A DNA stretch of 64,000 nucleotides, taken from Albula goreensis (lineage: Eukaryota; Chordata; Actinopteri; Albuliformes; Albulidae). The notes under the pieces were generated by a model. The model was not told where the DNA came from and made no database searches. It saw only the letters and a list, made by a program, of their open reading frames with translations. Below are positions 36,108-51,471 of this stretch, piece by piece (the stretch's first letter is position 1; every line of letters starts with the position of its first letter). Location: positions 24,030,602-24,094,601 of the forward strand of contig CM040760.1 in assembly GCA_022829145.1 (NCBI GenBank), given 5' to 3'. A program made the translations under genes and the position numbers.

Positions 36108-36510
36108 CCATAAAACAACTACACCTTCCACTTCATTTACTGTTTTGCTTCACTTAACATGCAAGATTCTTGAAGCAATTATTTTTTGACCAGGGTGGGC
36201 AACACTACCTGGCTGAAAGATTAAAGACAGCTTTTATCGTAACATCTTGCATATGGCCAGTAAAGTATAGTGGATATAGGCCTATTGCAGCATATTTGAA
36301 CAATTCTCTTTGATTCATTTGCACTCATGTCAGTGTAAGTAGGAGTGCTGACCCAGGTAAACGGGGTCATGACATTAAGCCAGATCAAACAGCTCATAAA
36401 CCTTCCATTAAAATAGCATTGCAGGCACTGCTCCATTGTGTGGATGGGCTCTACACTCTGCAACCTGTTGAGGTACTGCTCCAGTGTGGGGAAGGGCCAT
36501 TGTCCCCATG
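36108..36510 (+). repeat. Interspersed repeat, copy 1 (two minisatellite units)
   Basis: It aligns with about 45725-46160: shared blocks include TTTTGACCAGGGTGGGCAAC, CATAAACCTTCCATTAAAAT and GTCATGACAT. The 3' part holds two diverged units of the 48-bp sequence that forms the large minisatellite in copy 2. Confidence 0.75.
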
Positions 36511-37958
36511 TGATCACAAGTTTAATTTAGGAAGAGGATGTAAGGGTAGCATAATGACAAACATGAAAATAAGGGCATTATTTCAAATGTTGCCTGTTTC
36601 TCAGGACAGACTTTTATATTCTTCCATTTTGAATCACCATCTGCCAAGAAAATGACAGGCATTATGAGAAAGCAGCCATGCAGAAGGTTATAAGCGCAAT
36701 AAATCGCACCTGGCAATGATTAACTTTAAACTCACTTTGTGTTCAAAGGGTGCAACACTTGCGCATGGAATCAGGAAGCATTCAAATGAACCCACATTTA
36801 CAAAAAGACAATGATTATAATGTCATTGACCTCAACCATCTACAGTAGAATTTCTCTGAATACAGGACAGAGAATCCCGATGGTGTTTGTTGAAAGACAC
36901 AAGTGTATTATGTATCCCTTCAATGTTCCAGTGGTGCAAGTGATGCATTATAATTTTAACAGGTCGTACTCCCCAAAACAGGTCGTAGATGCCTCAAAAG
37001 TGTCATGATGTTCTACAAAATCCCATTCCATAAAATGAAGAATTATTCAAATCTGAGACGGACTACATTTCCTGAACCCGTGCCTTCAGTCACAGGAAGA
37101 TACTGCATATTAATTGTTGCTACATAGTGCTTAGGGCAAGAATGGACAGTATCCCCAATACCTACATTTTCGAAATATTATTTTGCATGCATGCATTTCA
37201 TGTTTAATATAGATTGATCTTTTTTTTTTTTTTTTTTATACAAAGGTCATTTGACCTTTGTACTACTATACATTATTGCTATCATGACAGAACAAAGCTG
37301 GACATATATTACATATAATTTCAGCAATTCAACTATTTGAACGTGATGCCTATTTATAGAATATTGTTTGCTTCTTCTGACTTTCAGTTAACCTTTGATC
37401 GGCACTTTAAACACATACAGGCACTGTGGAGTTTCATGAAGTGACGCAAACAGTTTCAGTTTAAGGGCAATAAGAGATCAGTATGACAGGCTGAAAGTAG
37501 ACTCTTTTTAACTTCTGTCTCAGCTAAAGGGTCAAGTAAACACTTGGCTCCATTTACCTGGAATTAATGTATGTTGTAGTAACCTAAACTGAATCTGTGT
37601 TTGACTATGAGCAGGTTGAAAATCTTAATTTATTTAGTTCAATACTTAAAAAAGGGTCATTTGGAAAAATGGCTATTGAAGTACAATAATTATGCTTTTG
37701 ATGTACTATATTTCAAAAGTTGTAATTATGTGCAGATTGTGTATGTTATTGCTAACTGGATAAGGCCTGACTGTACATACATACAAATATAGATGTCCAT
37801 GGGCTACATTTCAATTAAATCCACTTAGTCTACTTACGGGCACATACATCTGCTAATGTCTAAACAGACTATACAGTACAACACATTAAAGAGGCTAAGC
37901 ACACTTGATTGAAAAATCAATCCTTTATCATTACATTTAGGTTATTAATGTGTGGATT

Positions 37959-37989
<31 letters not shown>

Positions 37990-40009
37990 TAACCTATACT
38001 TTGTATGAATGTTTGCATATTGCCACAATACCCAAGAAGGAAATGGTAAACAGCATGGGGAACTGATAACAATGTGCTTACAGTGGGGTTTTAAGCCTTA
38101 TCAGATTCTAATCTGCCAAGGCTGTCAGTAACCAGGGGAAAAGAAAAAAAAGGGTGGGTGATGGGCAAGGTTCTAAGGTTGGACCATGCTCGCTCGGTGC
38201 ACCTGAAGGCCTGTACTCCACTGGTACTGCCCACCAATGTTCAAGGGCACATCACACTTAAATTTCCCCTCCCCCCACTATGCCACTCCAGCTTAGGCGG
38301 AACAACACCGCTATGCGCTACGCGGCTGCTTCAAGGGCCATAAAAAAACAACATCATAATGGCCGCCCACCTGACGCTGCTTGTGGAAACGCATTCTAGG
38401 ACCCTGAGAGATTATTGCCATTTAACTTCCTCTGATGTTTGATGTGAATACTCCAAAACCCAAGAAAAGAAATCCCCTAACAAACTCAAAATATGACTCA
38501 TATAGTAACATTATTACAGGCCCACTTGACTCATCCTCTTGTAGTTCAGCTGTATATCACACCCTGTGGTTTTAAATGGTATTACCCAATTTCCCAAATC
38601 CAGGAATTAACACTTTGATAAAAAGTAAACAATACTGGACTTCCTCTTTAAATGACTTGCATATAGTACAGATGTGATGTACTCAACCTATTCATAAAGC
38701 TACTGAGGAAATGAAAGGGCATTACACGACGTCACATCTTTTCACAAACCAACCAACATCATGCATAAGATCATTTTCTATTCATATGAATGGCAGTAGA
38801 AAGTAGCAGAAAAAGGATGGGTGGACGTTCCCATCCACCAGCTGTCTTATCTTAACTTTATTCCATCCACTGACATGATATGGCCCATCTAACAACAAGA
38901 AAAAAACATGGTAAGCCATATCCTGCCTTTTCCTACCAACAACCAAAAATTGTATACAACAACATGGTTCACTTGGTAGCAAAACCAGCCATGATGCCAA
39001 TGCGGTCTTTGCTGGGAGACACTGAGGGAAGTTTGTCACTTTAGAGAAACCAAAATGCTATTTACAGAACAATAGTAAATAATAATTTCCATGCAGGTTA
39101 ACATATTTAAAGGTGCTGTAATGCATTTTATTGTCCTCATTCAAATTAACATACACAATACTTCCTGTCGCAATATAAAGAATCATTGTTCTCACTCTTT
39201 AATTGTAAGTTTTAAAGGCTCTTCTTGTGTGGTGTTGAACTATCCAGCTGTGTGATTTGTAAAAACAAATGTGTGTTTGGCTGAATCCAGCCCTGTGTCC
39301 ATTTACAATTTCTGGCTGACAAACCCAAACCATGGTGAATTAAGCAACGTGAGTAAGAAGTTTCATATCAAGGGCTCACAGCTCAAGTCCTAGAGGGCTG
39401 GTTTAGATGCTGGTTCTCACAGTCCCATTTTCAATTAGCAGCCGATCTAGTACTGGGGAAAAAGCCGTGTGAACTCAATGACTGAAGCACTGAATTAAAA
39501 ATACATCTTGGCCATCCAGCACCGCTGTAGAGTATATCTGCTCAATGTTGTTTGCCACATCACATTCTTCCTTTTAACGTAACATTCACATGTTTCATAG
39601 AGGCTAACACAACCACAAAAGCTTTCATGAAAATATAATATCCACTGAGGTGGAACAAATTTACTTGGGCAGTTTTTAAAAGCATTTTTTGCAACAATAC
39701 AGATGTCTGATGCAGATTTTTTCCCTTTTAAAACTTATTTGTTTAGTTGAACAAAGGAGAGGTAACTAGAATTGACCTAGAACTCTTCATACCACAAAAC
39801 TCAAAGACATTATCCTTTGAACTTTATTTTTTTTTCAAATACAATTTAAACTGAAACCCTTTCACGCCAGTCAAGCATCGCCGGTCACTGGCTCCCGACA
39901 ACTGTGTGTGGAAGTACTGATTCAATAACCCTAACTGCACACCCATCCAAGAAAATGTTTTCAATTGTGAACAATGCCAGGTTAATCCTAACAAAAAAAG
40001 TTATGAGTT

Positions 40010-40051
40010 CCACACACACACACAAACACACACAAACACACACATACATAC

Positions 40052-40092
<41 letters not shown>
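40010..40092. repeat. CA-rich microsatellite
   Basis: Interrupted CA repeat with CATA variants. Confidence 0.9.
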
Positions 40093-40096
<4 letters not shown>

Positions 40097-40489
40097 GACA
40101 CATGCATGTAGCTTCCTCTTTGCTACAGCTGCTGGACATCCCTATGGTCTATGTTACAGACCAATATGTTGCACAACATGTTGCTCTCAGTTTGGCCATG
40201 TCTTCTTGTGCAGAAGTGATAGGACATCTCTAAACTCTATTGCTCTTTCACCACTGCTCGTTGTTTGCTGTTTAATTTCCCCAAGACTGTTACCAAATTA
40301 GGCAAATTTCTCATTGTACAACAAAGAGAAAGAACAGTTTCCAAAGTAAGCCTCCAAATGCCCAGCTGTGGGTTTACAATGCTGGCACAACAGGCCCAGT
40401 TTAATGGTTTCCTGTACACTACTGGCTCAGAGGAAATTCTTCTTTTTGTATTTTAAGTGTAATTTCCTGAAAAAAGAGAGAAATTTGGC

Positions 40490-40620
40490 AAGTCAAATCC
40501 ACTTTAACCGGCATGTCCTTCGACCATGGGCAGGAGAACCTGGAGTAAACCCATGCAAACACAGGGAAAGCATGCAGACTCTACACATAGTGGGGAATGA
40601 ACTTGGGTCCTTCTTGTTGC
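40490..40620. repeat. Fish interspersed repeat fragment
   Basis: The phrase AACCTGGAGTAAACCCATGC and the following CAAACACAGGGAAAGCATGC resemble a repeat seen widely in fish genomes (GGAGAAACCCACGCAGACAC type). The family assignment is uncertain. Confidence 0.4.
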
Positions 40621-41462
40621 AAACTTGTATAGCTGTGGGTGTTAAACATTTGACACAACTAGCAGTGAAAAATGAATATACCAGTTTGGTTTACCACACT
40701 TCAAAACCATAGCATCAGCTGCACTTTTTTATCTCACTAAAACATCTCTGATCCTGATGAGACTTGTAATTTTCTCTTTCCCTCTTTAAGCTCTTCAAAA
40801 ACTTAAACTCATCATACATTCAATACTGCCCTGTGATTCTATTAAACAGATTAACCTAGGGGATTAACCAGAGGATGCACCAAACTAATTAAAATATCCA
40901 AAACCAATTTGCCTGCATGTAGCAGAATTACGATTTACAGGACAGAAAAGGATTTGTAAACAATGATATACAGTATAATAGATGCTTTGCTGCCATCTAT
41001 TGATAATATTTAGCAGCTCTAATGGTTTTAGTTTACTCTGTGGCAAATTATTTGTTTAAAAGAGGATCGATTTTAATTGGTAGACTTAAAGTTGAATAAT
41101 GTGAATCCTAAATGCCAACAGTGTGAAATCAAACCTTTATGGAAATGAAATGCATGCTTTCAACCACCTCAAAATAAATGCTTAAAAAATGGAATAAAAA
41201 CCAGGGTCCCTCAACGACAGGGTTGGGAACCCCTGTCTTCTGCCATTAAAATATACAAATACAACAAGACTATAAAAACCATGAATTTTCATATACATAT
41301 AGACAGATAAAAGTATTCTTTGATAAATTCCGCTTTTGCAAAAGTAACACACAACATCACGCAGATGCACAAACAAAATCAAGAGGCTTGAAAACACATA
41401 GAATTTAATATTGATGATGAAACGTCTTCTTTCCTAACTCATTAAATTGTGTCTCATGGCAG

Positions 41463-43056
41463 GACCAATCTTCCTCTTTCCATTGCAAGTTTCTGTACTT
41501 ACATGTAAGTTTTGGTTCATTGTCTTGCTGGAGTACAGAAGTGTTCATTCAGGTTCATTTAAAACTGGAACCTTCTATGGAAATGGAGTGAGGCCTAAAA
41601 GCCAGATGCTGCAGAAGCCATTTTGGGCTCTATTGGCAGCATATACCAGTGAACATCAAAATGTAGCATCAATGTCAGAGCAGTAGAATGTGACAGTAAC
41701 CTGGCTGCAAGAGTTCCACACCAAAATGACTTCACTCTCAATGTTTCCCAATGTTAGTGTTTTTTCCCCATGACACATAGTAGTTACATACTGCAACTAC
41801 TGAGAACAGGTAGGGTAACAGATGTGATGTGCAACTGGTTAAAACCAAATACTGTTAGGCTTGTAAGAGGGTGGCAGTGTAGTATAATAGTTGGGGAGCT
41901 CAGTTTGTAATTTAGAGATTACAGGTGCGATTCCCACGAGGCACTGCCATTGTATCTTTCAGCAAGGTGCTTCACCTCAAATGTTTCAGCAAATTTCGGA
42001 GAGTGAACTGCATAAGATGATCTGTATAAGAATACTAAATGCTTAAAAATGGAAATGTATAGTGAGTTTAAGAAATTTTTATCACCTTGCTACAGATCCT
42101 GCGTTTGTCCAGCCTGAATCTGACAAAGTGCCATCGCTGAACCAGTCCTTCAGTTTGACCAGTGTGGGTGGGGGGGCCAATGGCCACCATCGAATGATAC
42201 TAGGATGGTTTGTCTCCGCAGACAACTCCAACATCAAATTCAACTCACTGCTGCCATCTCATGGTGGCTTTTATCAGTGCATTTCTGCCAAGGACTGCTC
42301 AAGGATTTAAGTGTGGGGTACCTGCTCTCCTATAAATAAGTTGAAGAACAGTAAAGAGGTTTAAACAACAGTGGCCAATTGATCAATTAAGAGTTCAGTA
42401 ACAATAAAAACCATCATGTCCAGCAAGAGTTGGCTACTTTGAGTTGGCTGAATAAAAATATTTTCTTACCTTACAGGTCCGGCTCCACAACCAAGTTAGT
42501 GCAGTATAATTTTTAGGATATGGCCAGTTTATTACAAAATGATCAGACTTACCTTAAACAATTGGATAATGCAATTACATTAAAACTCAACTGTGCAAAT
42601 TACTCCACATAAGGCCATCTGCTATATGTAAATTATATTCATGAACAATTTCTCGTTTAAAAACTAAATTGCCTGTAACATGACATTCTCTCATTTTACA
42701 GGTCCTCTTCCGAGAAATAGTAAGTACAGTTTAATTTTAAGGACATGGCTAGTTTCTTACAAAATGATTTATACAAGGGCCACAATGCAGCAGTATTGTG
42801 AGTTGTGAAGTATAAAATGACTGCAACTGAAGCATTTGCATTTCTCTTACCACTTCCTGGTGCCCCTTCCTTTCAGGATTAAATTCTGCACAGAATTCCC
42901 ATAGCAAACAGATGTCAGGGAATTCCATTTTTGAGCAGAGCTGTGATTGGCTGTCCCCTGTAACCCTCCACAGAATCAGGATCCATGGCACTGAAACCCA
43001 GGACAGCCCTGTGCCTTGTGTTCAGCATGGGGCTGCTGGTCCACCGGGCCTTGTAG
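41463..43056 (+). pseudogene. Decayed member of the right-hand IgSF array
   Basis: Exon remnants: linker exon 41463-41504 (still in frame, GPIFLFPLQVSVLT), Ig exon 42096-42331, two 18-bp micro-exons (42477-42494 and 42702-42719), and a GPI-type exon 42974-43056 (MALKPRTALCLVFSMGLLVH, stop). The Ig exon corresponds to the second Ig type of genes B and C (LLPSHGGFYQCIS) but lacks about 25 bases in its middle including the B-strand Cys context, has a one-base loss leading to a stop near 42309, and its donor reads CT/ATAAAT instead of CT/GTAAGT. No signal-peptide exon or TATA promoter of the family was found upstream. The first Ig type is also absent. The GPI exon differs from that of gene A by only a few bases, so the decay is recent. 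Confidence 0.75.
41872..42056 (+). mobile_element. tRNA-derived SINE inside the pseudogene
   Basis: Head GTGGCAGTGTAGTATAATAG and TTACAGGTGCGATTCCCACG (box B-like), then the body TTTCAGCAAGGTGCTTCACC. It lies in the intron just before the pseudogene Ig exon. Confidence 0.65.
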
Positions 43057-43059
43057 AAG

Positions 43060-45724
43060 AGGAGACACAGAGCCAGAGTGGTGAGCTACTCTCTCATTAA
43101 TTTAACACTGAATGTAGACTGCAGTTACATTCCCATGAAGTTAATTTACCTCGTAAAATTCACACAGAATGTGCACTTAACTGGTGTGTAACTGAGATCT
43201 GGGTTCAACCCTTTGCGTTTATTTGAAAGGGATAGATACACATTGTCATAAATACTTTACAAACAATAATCTGAAACCATCACCAAGAGGCAACTGCAAT
43301 AGGTCCCAGCTGGGGGCACCTGACTGGCAAGTAAATGAGTGGATAACCTGGAAGTTTTATGAAATAAAGACACAAGACAAGACCTTTGTGTGTATCCAGT
43401 TCTGGTCTTGCAGGTAATATCTTGTCATTTCTAAAATTACATTTTCATAAAAAACTCAAACACAAACTATAAAATCCAAATATATGACCTGTTTTCTTTT
43501 ATACTGACTTGCAATATGCTTCCAACAATATCTCAGTTTAGTAAGGACATTGCTACAGGTTCCGTTTCTGTGACTAGTTTCCCTTCAAGAGCTGTGTTTG
43601 AACTCATTCCCAATAATGGATTTAGTTAACTCATTAGTAAATCAGCCATCTTGTCGTGCAATTTGAATTCTTAACTGAATTTTGGACAGCTACATCCTTC
43701 AGACTTGAGACCCAACCACCGCAGACGCAACCTGGCCTAGAAAGCTGACTTCATCACAGCCTATGCCGAGATACAGTCATTTGAGTTTATTACTTTACTA
43801 TACATTGTATAAATTATTGTTTATAAATGTATTACATGCTATATAATGTAGAAAATACGATAGGGATACGGGAATTAATGAACGAGTGAATCATTCAGTA
43901 CAAGGCCGACAGTTGCAGCTTTCATACAATGACGTCATAGGATTCTCACTCCAACGGACACTGGTTAGGAGTTGAAGTTGAAGTGATAAAGATCGCCTTT
44001 GATTTGTCAATTGCTACCCTTATTCATTTCAGCAACAAGCTATCGTTTATAAATAACCTTGTTTTCATCTACTGAAGTTTACCAGTACGCGTTAACTCTT
44101 CTTATTTTTTATCAGAACACTGTTAAAACCGTTGTATGCTGAGGCGCCATTACTATCGGAAAACAACGAAGCTAGCTAGTTTCTTACCGCGCAGCTTGCG
44201 GTAGGACTAGTTGTTCTAAACGTCTTAAATGGACACATTTAAGCTATACAAAATACTTAAATTATTAGGATGCGAGTGTGTTGAACACATACACTTTTAT
44301 CAGAACAAGGTTACAAATGTTGTATGGCGAAGTGCCACGACTAAAAGAAAACGATGAAGGTAGCCTGCAACCCGCCAATGTAGCTAACATGTTAGCCTGC
44401 AAGCCTGCGAATGGCGGTAAAACTACTTGTATAAACACCATAAATGAACACAAAGTGTAAAAATAATTATCCAGCTAGTGTCAATAACCTGTATAGTTTA
44501 AGATATATTCACAATATTGTATGAAGATTACTACTAACCTGGAAGTTTCATTAAGTGAGGACAGGACAAAATGTTTGCGTATTTGCAACTGTGGGGTCGC
44601 TGGGAACTCAGCTACATCACGGCAGACACGTAACAATGCACAACGACCACAGTGCCCCCTTGTGCCCTTTCCTGATATTGACACAGCTTAGTTTAAAAAG
44701 AGATAAAAAAAAAAAAGATAAGTGCATTCCTGAACGGAATTACCGATTTGAAAAGAAAGAAAACAAATAAACAAAATTCTTTTACTGTAATTGACCCAAG
44801 TTTGGCACAATTGCCAAAAAATGGTCTCTTCTTTCTAACGTCTTATATTACTCTTTTGACTCCTGCATTATCAAGTTATCGTCTCTTTGTGCTATGTATT
44901 CTTGCCTTACAATGTGCTGTCATTTCACATAGCTTGTTTTAAAGATGACAGTTGGAGAAGAAGATGGTTCTAGTTCATGGCTTTTCCCATTCAAGAGCAC
45001 AGGTGTACAGGTGCAGTCAAGCCCTGTCAAGCATACAGCTCTGCACTGACTTTTTCTACCCAGGTCTGCACTTCTGCAGGTTCCTCTGTTGTGCCTCCTT
45101 CACAGCATCTTCCTAAAACTTAAATGTAATCATATTTTAAAGTAAATTTCTGTCTCAGATTAGCTTTTTTGTACAGCATAACTATATATTACTCAATATT
45201 ATTATGCAATATTTGAGCAGATGTTTTTTTTTTCCATATAAATACTTGATATGTGTAAATATAAATGTATTATTTTCCATTTAAATCTTGAAAACATGTA
45301 TTCTTTTTAATTGGTAAAGTTTCACTTAAATGATACACAATGATAAAATATAATTACAATTATAATTGTTAATGAATAAATTATACAGAGCACATTTTGT
45401 GGCTATACCACATCACAGTAAAGCCTCTTGCATGTCTGACGCTATATTATTTTATTTGTGAACTTTATTCTACATACTGTATGATTTTAACTACAGTTAA
45501 AATGAACCCTTGTTCATAATAATAAAAAAAGTGTTTTTGGTATATTTTGATTGCTTGCTTTGTTGGAATGTGCAGTCATATGGTTGAGTCATATGGAAGT
45601 AAGCCTATGTAAATTTCATGTTCAATCCCCCTGTTAACATCTCTTTAAATGCTTTTGTGCTTGACCTGAACAAGAGTTTTTACAAGTGGAGTTCAAAGAA
45701 CTAAATTATCACAAACTTTTATAG
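43060..45724. other. Gene-free stretch between pseudogene and second repeat copy
   Basis: After the 3' flank shared with gene A (to about 43130) nothing coding is evident. A perfect CRE palindrome TGACGTCA occurs at 43930-43937. A diverged direct repeat lies at 44111-44454. The rest is AT-rich. Confidence 0.4.
44111..44454 (+). repeat. Diverged tandem duplication of ~130-155 bp
   Basis: 44111-44238 and 44299-44454 share the block order ATCAGAACA, GTTGTATG, G.GCCA, GAAAAC.ACGA, TAGC, AAAC, AAATG.ACACA. The copies have diverged and differ in length. Confidence 0.55.
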
Positions 45725-47158
45725 CACTCATAAAACAAATACAGCTTCCCATTAAACAAATATAGGTTCTACTCCATTTAATAATGTTTTGCTTCACTGA
45801 ATATACAAGCTTCCTGAAGTAATTGTGTTTTGACCAGGGTGGGCAACACTACTTGTCTGCGAAAAGAATAGACATCTTTTATCATCACATCTTGCCTACT
45901 GCCAGCACAGTATAGCTGATATATTGCATCATGTGTAAGCAATTCCCTTTCATTAATGTTTTCTAAGTGGAAGTAGGAAAGCTAATGCAGATGAAGTCAT
46001 GACATGAATCCAGAAAAAAAACTGCTCATAAACCTTCCATTAAAATAGAATTACAGGCACTATATAGCTTAATATTTTCTGCATATGCGAGGGCCCCACA
46101 GTCTTCATCCTGTTAAGGCACTGTTCCAGTGTGTGGATGGGCCCCACAGTATGTATCCTGTTAAGGCACTGTTCCAGTGTGTGGATGGGCCCCACAGTCT
46201 GCATCCTGTTAAGGCACTGTTCCAGTGTGTGGATGGGCCCCACAGTCTGCATCCTGTTAAGGCACTGCTCCAGTGTGTGGATGGGCCCCCAGTCTGCATC
46301 CTGTTAAGGCACTGTCCAGTGTGTGGATGGGCCCCACAGTCTGCATCCTGTTAAGGCACTGCTCCAGTGTGTGGATGGGCCCCACAGTATGTATCCTGTT
46401 AAGGCACTGTTCCAGTGTGTGGATGGGCCCCACAGTCTGCATCCTGTTAAGGCACTGTTCCAGTGTGTGGATGGGCATCCCCACAGTCTGCATCCTGTTA
46501 AGGCACTGTTCCAGTGTGTGGATGGGCCCCACAGTCTGCATCCTGTTAAGGCACTGCTCCAGTGTGTGGATGGGCCCCACAGTCTGCATCCTGTTAAGGC
46601 ACTGCTCCAGTGTGTGGATGGGCCCCACAGTATGTATCCTGTTAAGGCACTGTTCCAGTGTGTGGATGGGCCCCACAGTCTGCATCCTGTTAAGGCACTG
46701 TTCCAGTGTGTGGATGGGCCCCACAGTATGTATCTTGTTAAGGCTCTGTTCCAGTGTGTGGATGGGCCCCACGGTCTGCATCCTGTTAAGGCACTGCTCC
46801 AGTGTGTGGATGGGCCCCACGGTCTGCATCCTGTTAAGGCTCTGTTCCAGTGTGTGGATGGGCCCCACGGTCTGCATCCTATTAAGGCACTGCTCCAGTG
46901 TGTGGATGGGCCCCACAGTCTGCATCCTGTTAAGGCTCTGTTCCAGTGTGTGGATGGGCCCCACGGTCTGCATCCTGTTAAGGCACTGTTCCAGTGTGTG
47001 GATGGGCCCCATGGTCTGCATCCTGTTAAGGCACTACTCCAGTGTGTGGATGGGCCCCACAGTCTGCATCCTGTGAAGGCACTGTTCCAGTGTGTGGATG
47101 GGCCCCACTGTCTGCATCCTGTTAAGGCACTGTTCCAGTGTGTGGATGGGCCCCATCA
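45725..47158 (+). repeat. Interspersed repeat, copy 2, with expanded minisatellite
   Basis: 45725-46090 is homologous to 36108-36430. It runs directly into a minisatellite (46093-47158). Confidence 0.75.
46093..47158. repeat. 48-bp minisatellite, about 22 units
   Basis: Tandem units of GGCACTGTTCCAGTGTGTGG plus ATGGGCCCCACAGTCTGCAT plus CCTGTTAA, 48 bp each. I counted 22 occurrences of the GTGTGTGGATGGG core. Units vary at a few positions (CTGCTCC/CTGTTCC, CAGTCTG/CAGTATG/CGGTCTG), with two small indel units. Because 48 is divisible by three, long open frames appear on both strands without indicating a protein. Confidence 0.97.
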
Positions 47159-47784
47159 TGATTAGTTATTCAGTGTGGGCTAGATTCAATCACATGCATT
47201 AAGAGCATACAGAATTCAGTCAACATCAGTTCTTTTTCAGGGGATACACTTTCATGTTTTAACATAAAGAAGACATCTTTTTGGCACTCGATCGTTGCTA
47301 AATAAGTTTACGCTACGATTACACAACAGTATTGTGTCACAGTACTGTTTTGCCAATCAAAATTTCTCAATGATATTTTGCATTATGGGAGGTTATTACA
47401 CAACTTTCTGATTTGCCTGAAAGTGAGTGACCATGGAGTGAGTCTCAAAAGGTACAGAAATATGGGACTAATGAGGTTTTCCTCTATCCCAATGGTGACT
47501 GAAAGCTAACCATAACTTGTGTGTGTGCAGGAAGGGATTGGAACGCCATGGCACAATACATGAATGAATGAGGAGGTAATTTGGTTACAAATGCATAATA
47601 ATTGGTGAAGATATTCAATTAGAAGAGATAACATGACAGCATGCCCATGGCTCATATGCAGCTTCCACTCACCACGTGAGTCAATACTGAAGCATAGTTC
47701 ATTTCCATTTGACTCCACAGCTGAATTCCATTTCAGATTAAACATTGGCTTCTTCACATTCTGCTGTAAGGAAAAAAAAGGCGC

Positions 47785-48200
47785 AATTCCGATCTTCTTG
47801 GTAAAAATGTCTTTATTTACGGAAACGGCAGTAATCAGAAATACGTGAATCGCACTCTGGGTTCAGCGGAGTCCAAATGAACCCTGAGCCCTCAGTGAAA
47901 GCCTTCTTTATACAGATAAATAGCTTTGATCAGGATTGGATAATGAAATAACCATCAACTTCCCATCACTGGTCTAGTGAGGGTAGTTCCTGTGGTTGAA
48001 TACAGTAGGTGTGATAATTGGATTATCTTCCCTAGCCAGAACAGCTCTCAATCACCCATCACCGGTTTCTTTAGAAGTATCAATTGCCTACATCTAGCTG
48101 CGGCACAAGTGACAATTGACGTCTGTGAGCAGAGCTGTGGCTACAATAAGGCCATCTAGACAAAATGAATACAGTTATTTGCATACCTTTGGCGGGATGA
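47785..48200 (-). mobile_element. Candidate solo LTR (retrovirus-like), minus orientation
   Basis: Read on the minus strand it has a TATA-like element (TGTATAAAGAAGG) followed about 110 bases later by a polyadenylation signal (GTAAATAAAGAC), the spacing of a U3-R arrangement. Terminal dinucleotides and a target duplication were not established, so this is tentative. Confidence 0.25.
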
Positions 48201-48609
48201 TCTGTGCTCTCTTATGCTGTCCTGGGTGTACTGGTTTTAGGGGTTTGGACCAGAATCTTACACTGCTCTATCTGCTGGGGGAAGGGAAGCACCTACTTTA
48301 TTCAGACACAGGACTGTGGTGACTCTCGAGGAAAATCCCTGTTATGCGTTTGGCTAAAGGGAAGGACAGATGAAAACCCCTCATCGTTTTACTTTCACTA
48401 CCTCTGGCAAACTCACTCCGAGAATTCAATGTAATTTGGTTTTGCTCTGATTAAAAGAGTGTGAATCTTACATGAAAAAAACGACTTCAAAATAATCTCA
48501 TGTTGACTTAAGTATTACAGATTGACTAACTATTTGACAGGAATATTTTGTACCCTTGCCAAAGGCTAAGTACAGGGAAGTGAAGAAATAATAGAAACCT
48601 ACAACAGAA

Positions 48610-48700
48610 AATGATGACACCGATATAAAAACCTGTGCCCCATCTCATATCCCAGCATTGTGTGACTGTGTGAAACGGGCTCACAGACACTGTCCCAGCC
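48610..48700 (+). promoter_or_regulatory. TATA promoter of array gene A
   Basis: CACCGATATAAAAACC with TATAAAA at 48624-48630, 77 bases before the ATG. The same block and the ~60 bases downstream (CCCCATCTCATATC.CAGCATT) precede genes B and C. Confidence 0.75.
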
Positions 48701-51184
<2,484 letters not shown>

Positions 51185-51471
51185 AAGAGGAGACACAGAT
51201 CCAGAGTGGTGAGCTGCTCTCTCATTAATTTAACACTGAATGCAGACTGCAGTTTTGCGTCACTCAAATGCATTTTTCACATATTTATCATGCTTCCATG
51301 AATCATCATAACATGGAAAATACACAAGTGTCATGCAACTCAGATGAGTCAGACCTTTGTGTTTATCTGAAACAAATAAGTACATAAGGTGAGCAGCTCA
51401 TGCTAACTGTTTTCTCTTTGACTGTGCATGTTCCTGGCTAGTGTTAGCATTCATGTTCTTGCTGTTTAGGT

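Larger units (their letters stand above)
33991..41462. other. Gene-free stretch with repeat debris
   Basis: No Ig exon or other coding signal was found. Contents: poly-A runs (34124-34140, 35007-35029), one copy of a two-copy repeat (36108-36510), TG repeats near 37965-37987, a GC-richer patch at 38150-38400 without an obvious function, a CA microsatellite at 40010-40092, and a repeat fragment at 40490-40620. Confidence 0.5.

Noticed and set aside
41872-42056. Possible tRNA gene
   Set aside because: Box A/B-like sequences belong to a SINE head; no cloverleaf could be drawn, and a SINE body follows.
42477-42494. Extra 18-bp micro-exon GTCCGGCTCCACAACCAA as proof of a working gene
   Set aside because: The splice sites are plausible, but the host copy has a broken Ig exon and no promoter, so it is annotated only as part of the pseudogene.
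46093-47158. CRISPR array
   Set aside because: There are no unique spacers between units, the units are directly adjacent, and the genome is vertebrate.
46257-47165. Open frames of 250-280 codons on both strands with a 16-residue repeat
   Set aside because: They are produced by a 48-bp tandem repeat whose length is divisible by three. Several frames on both strands are open at once, and the repeat is shared with a non-coding interspersed element.
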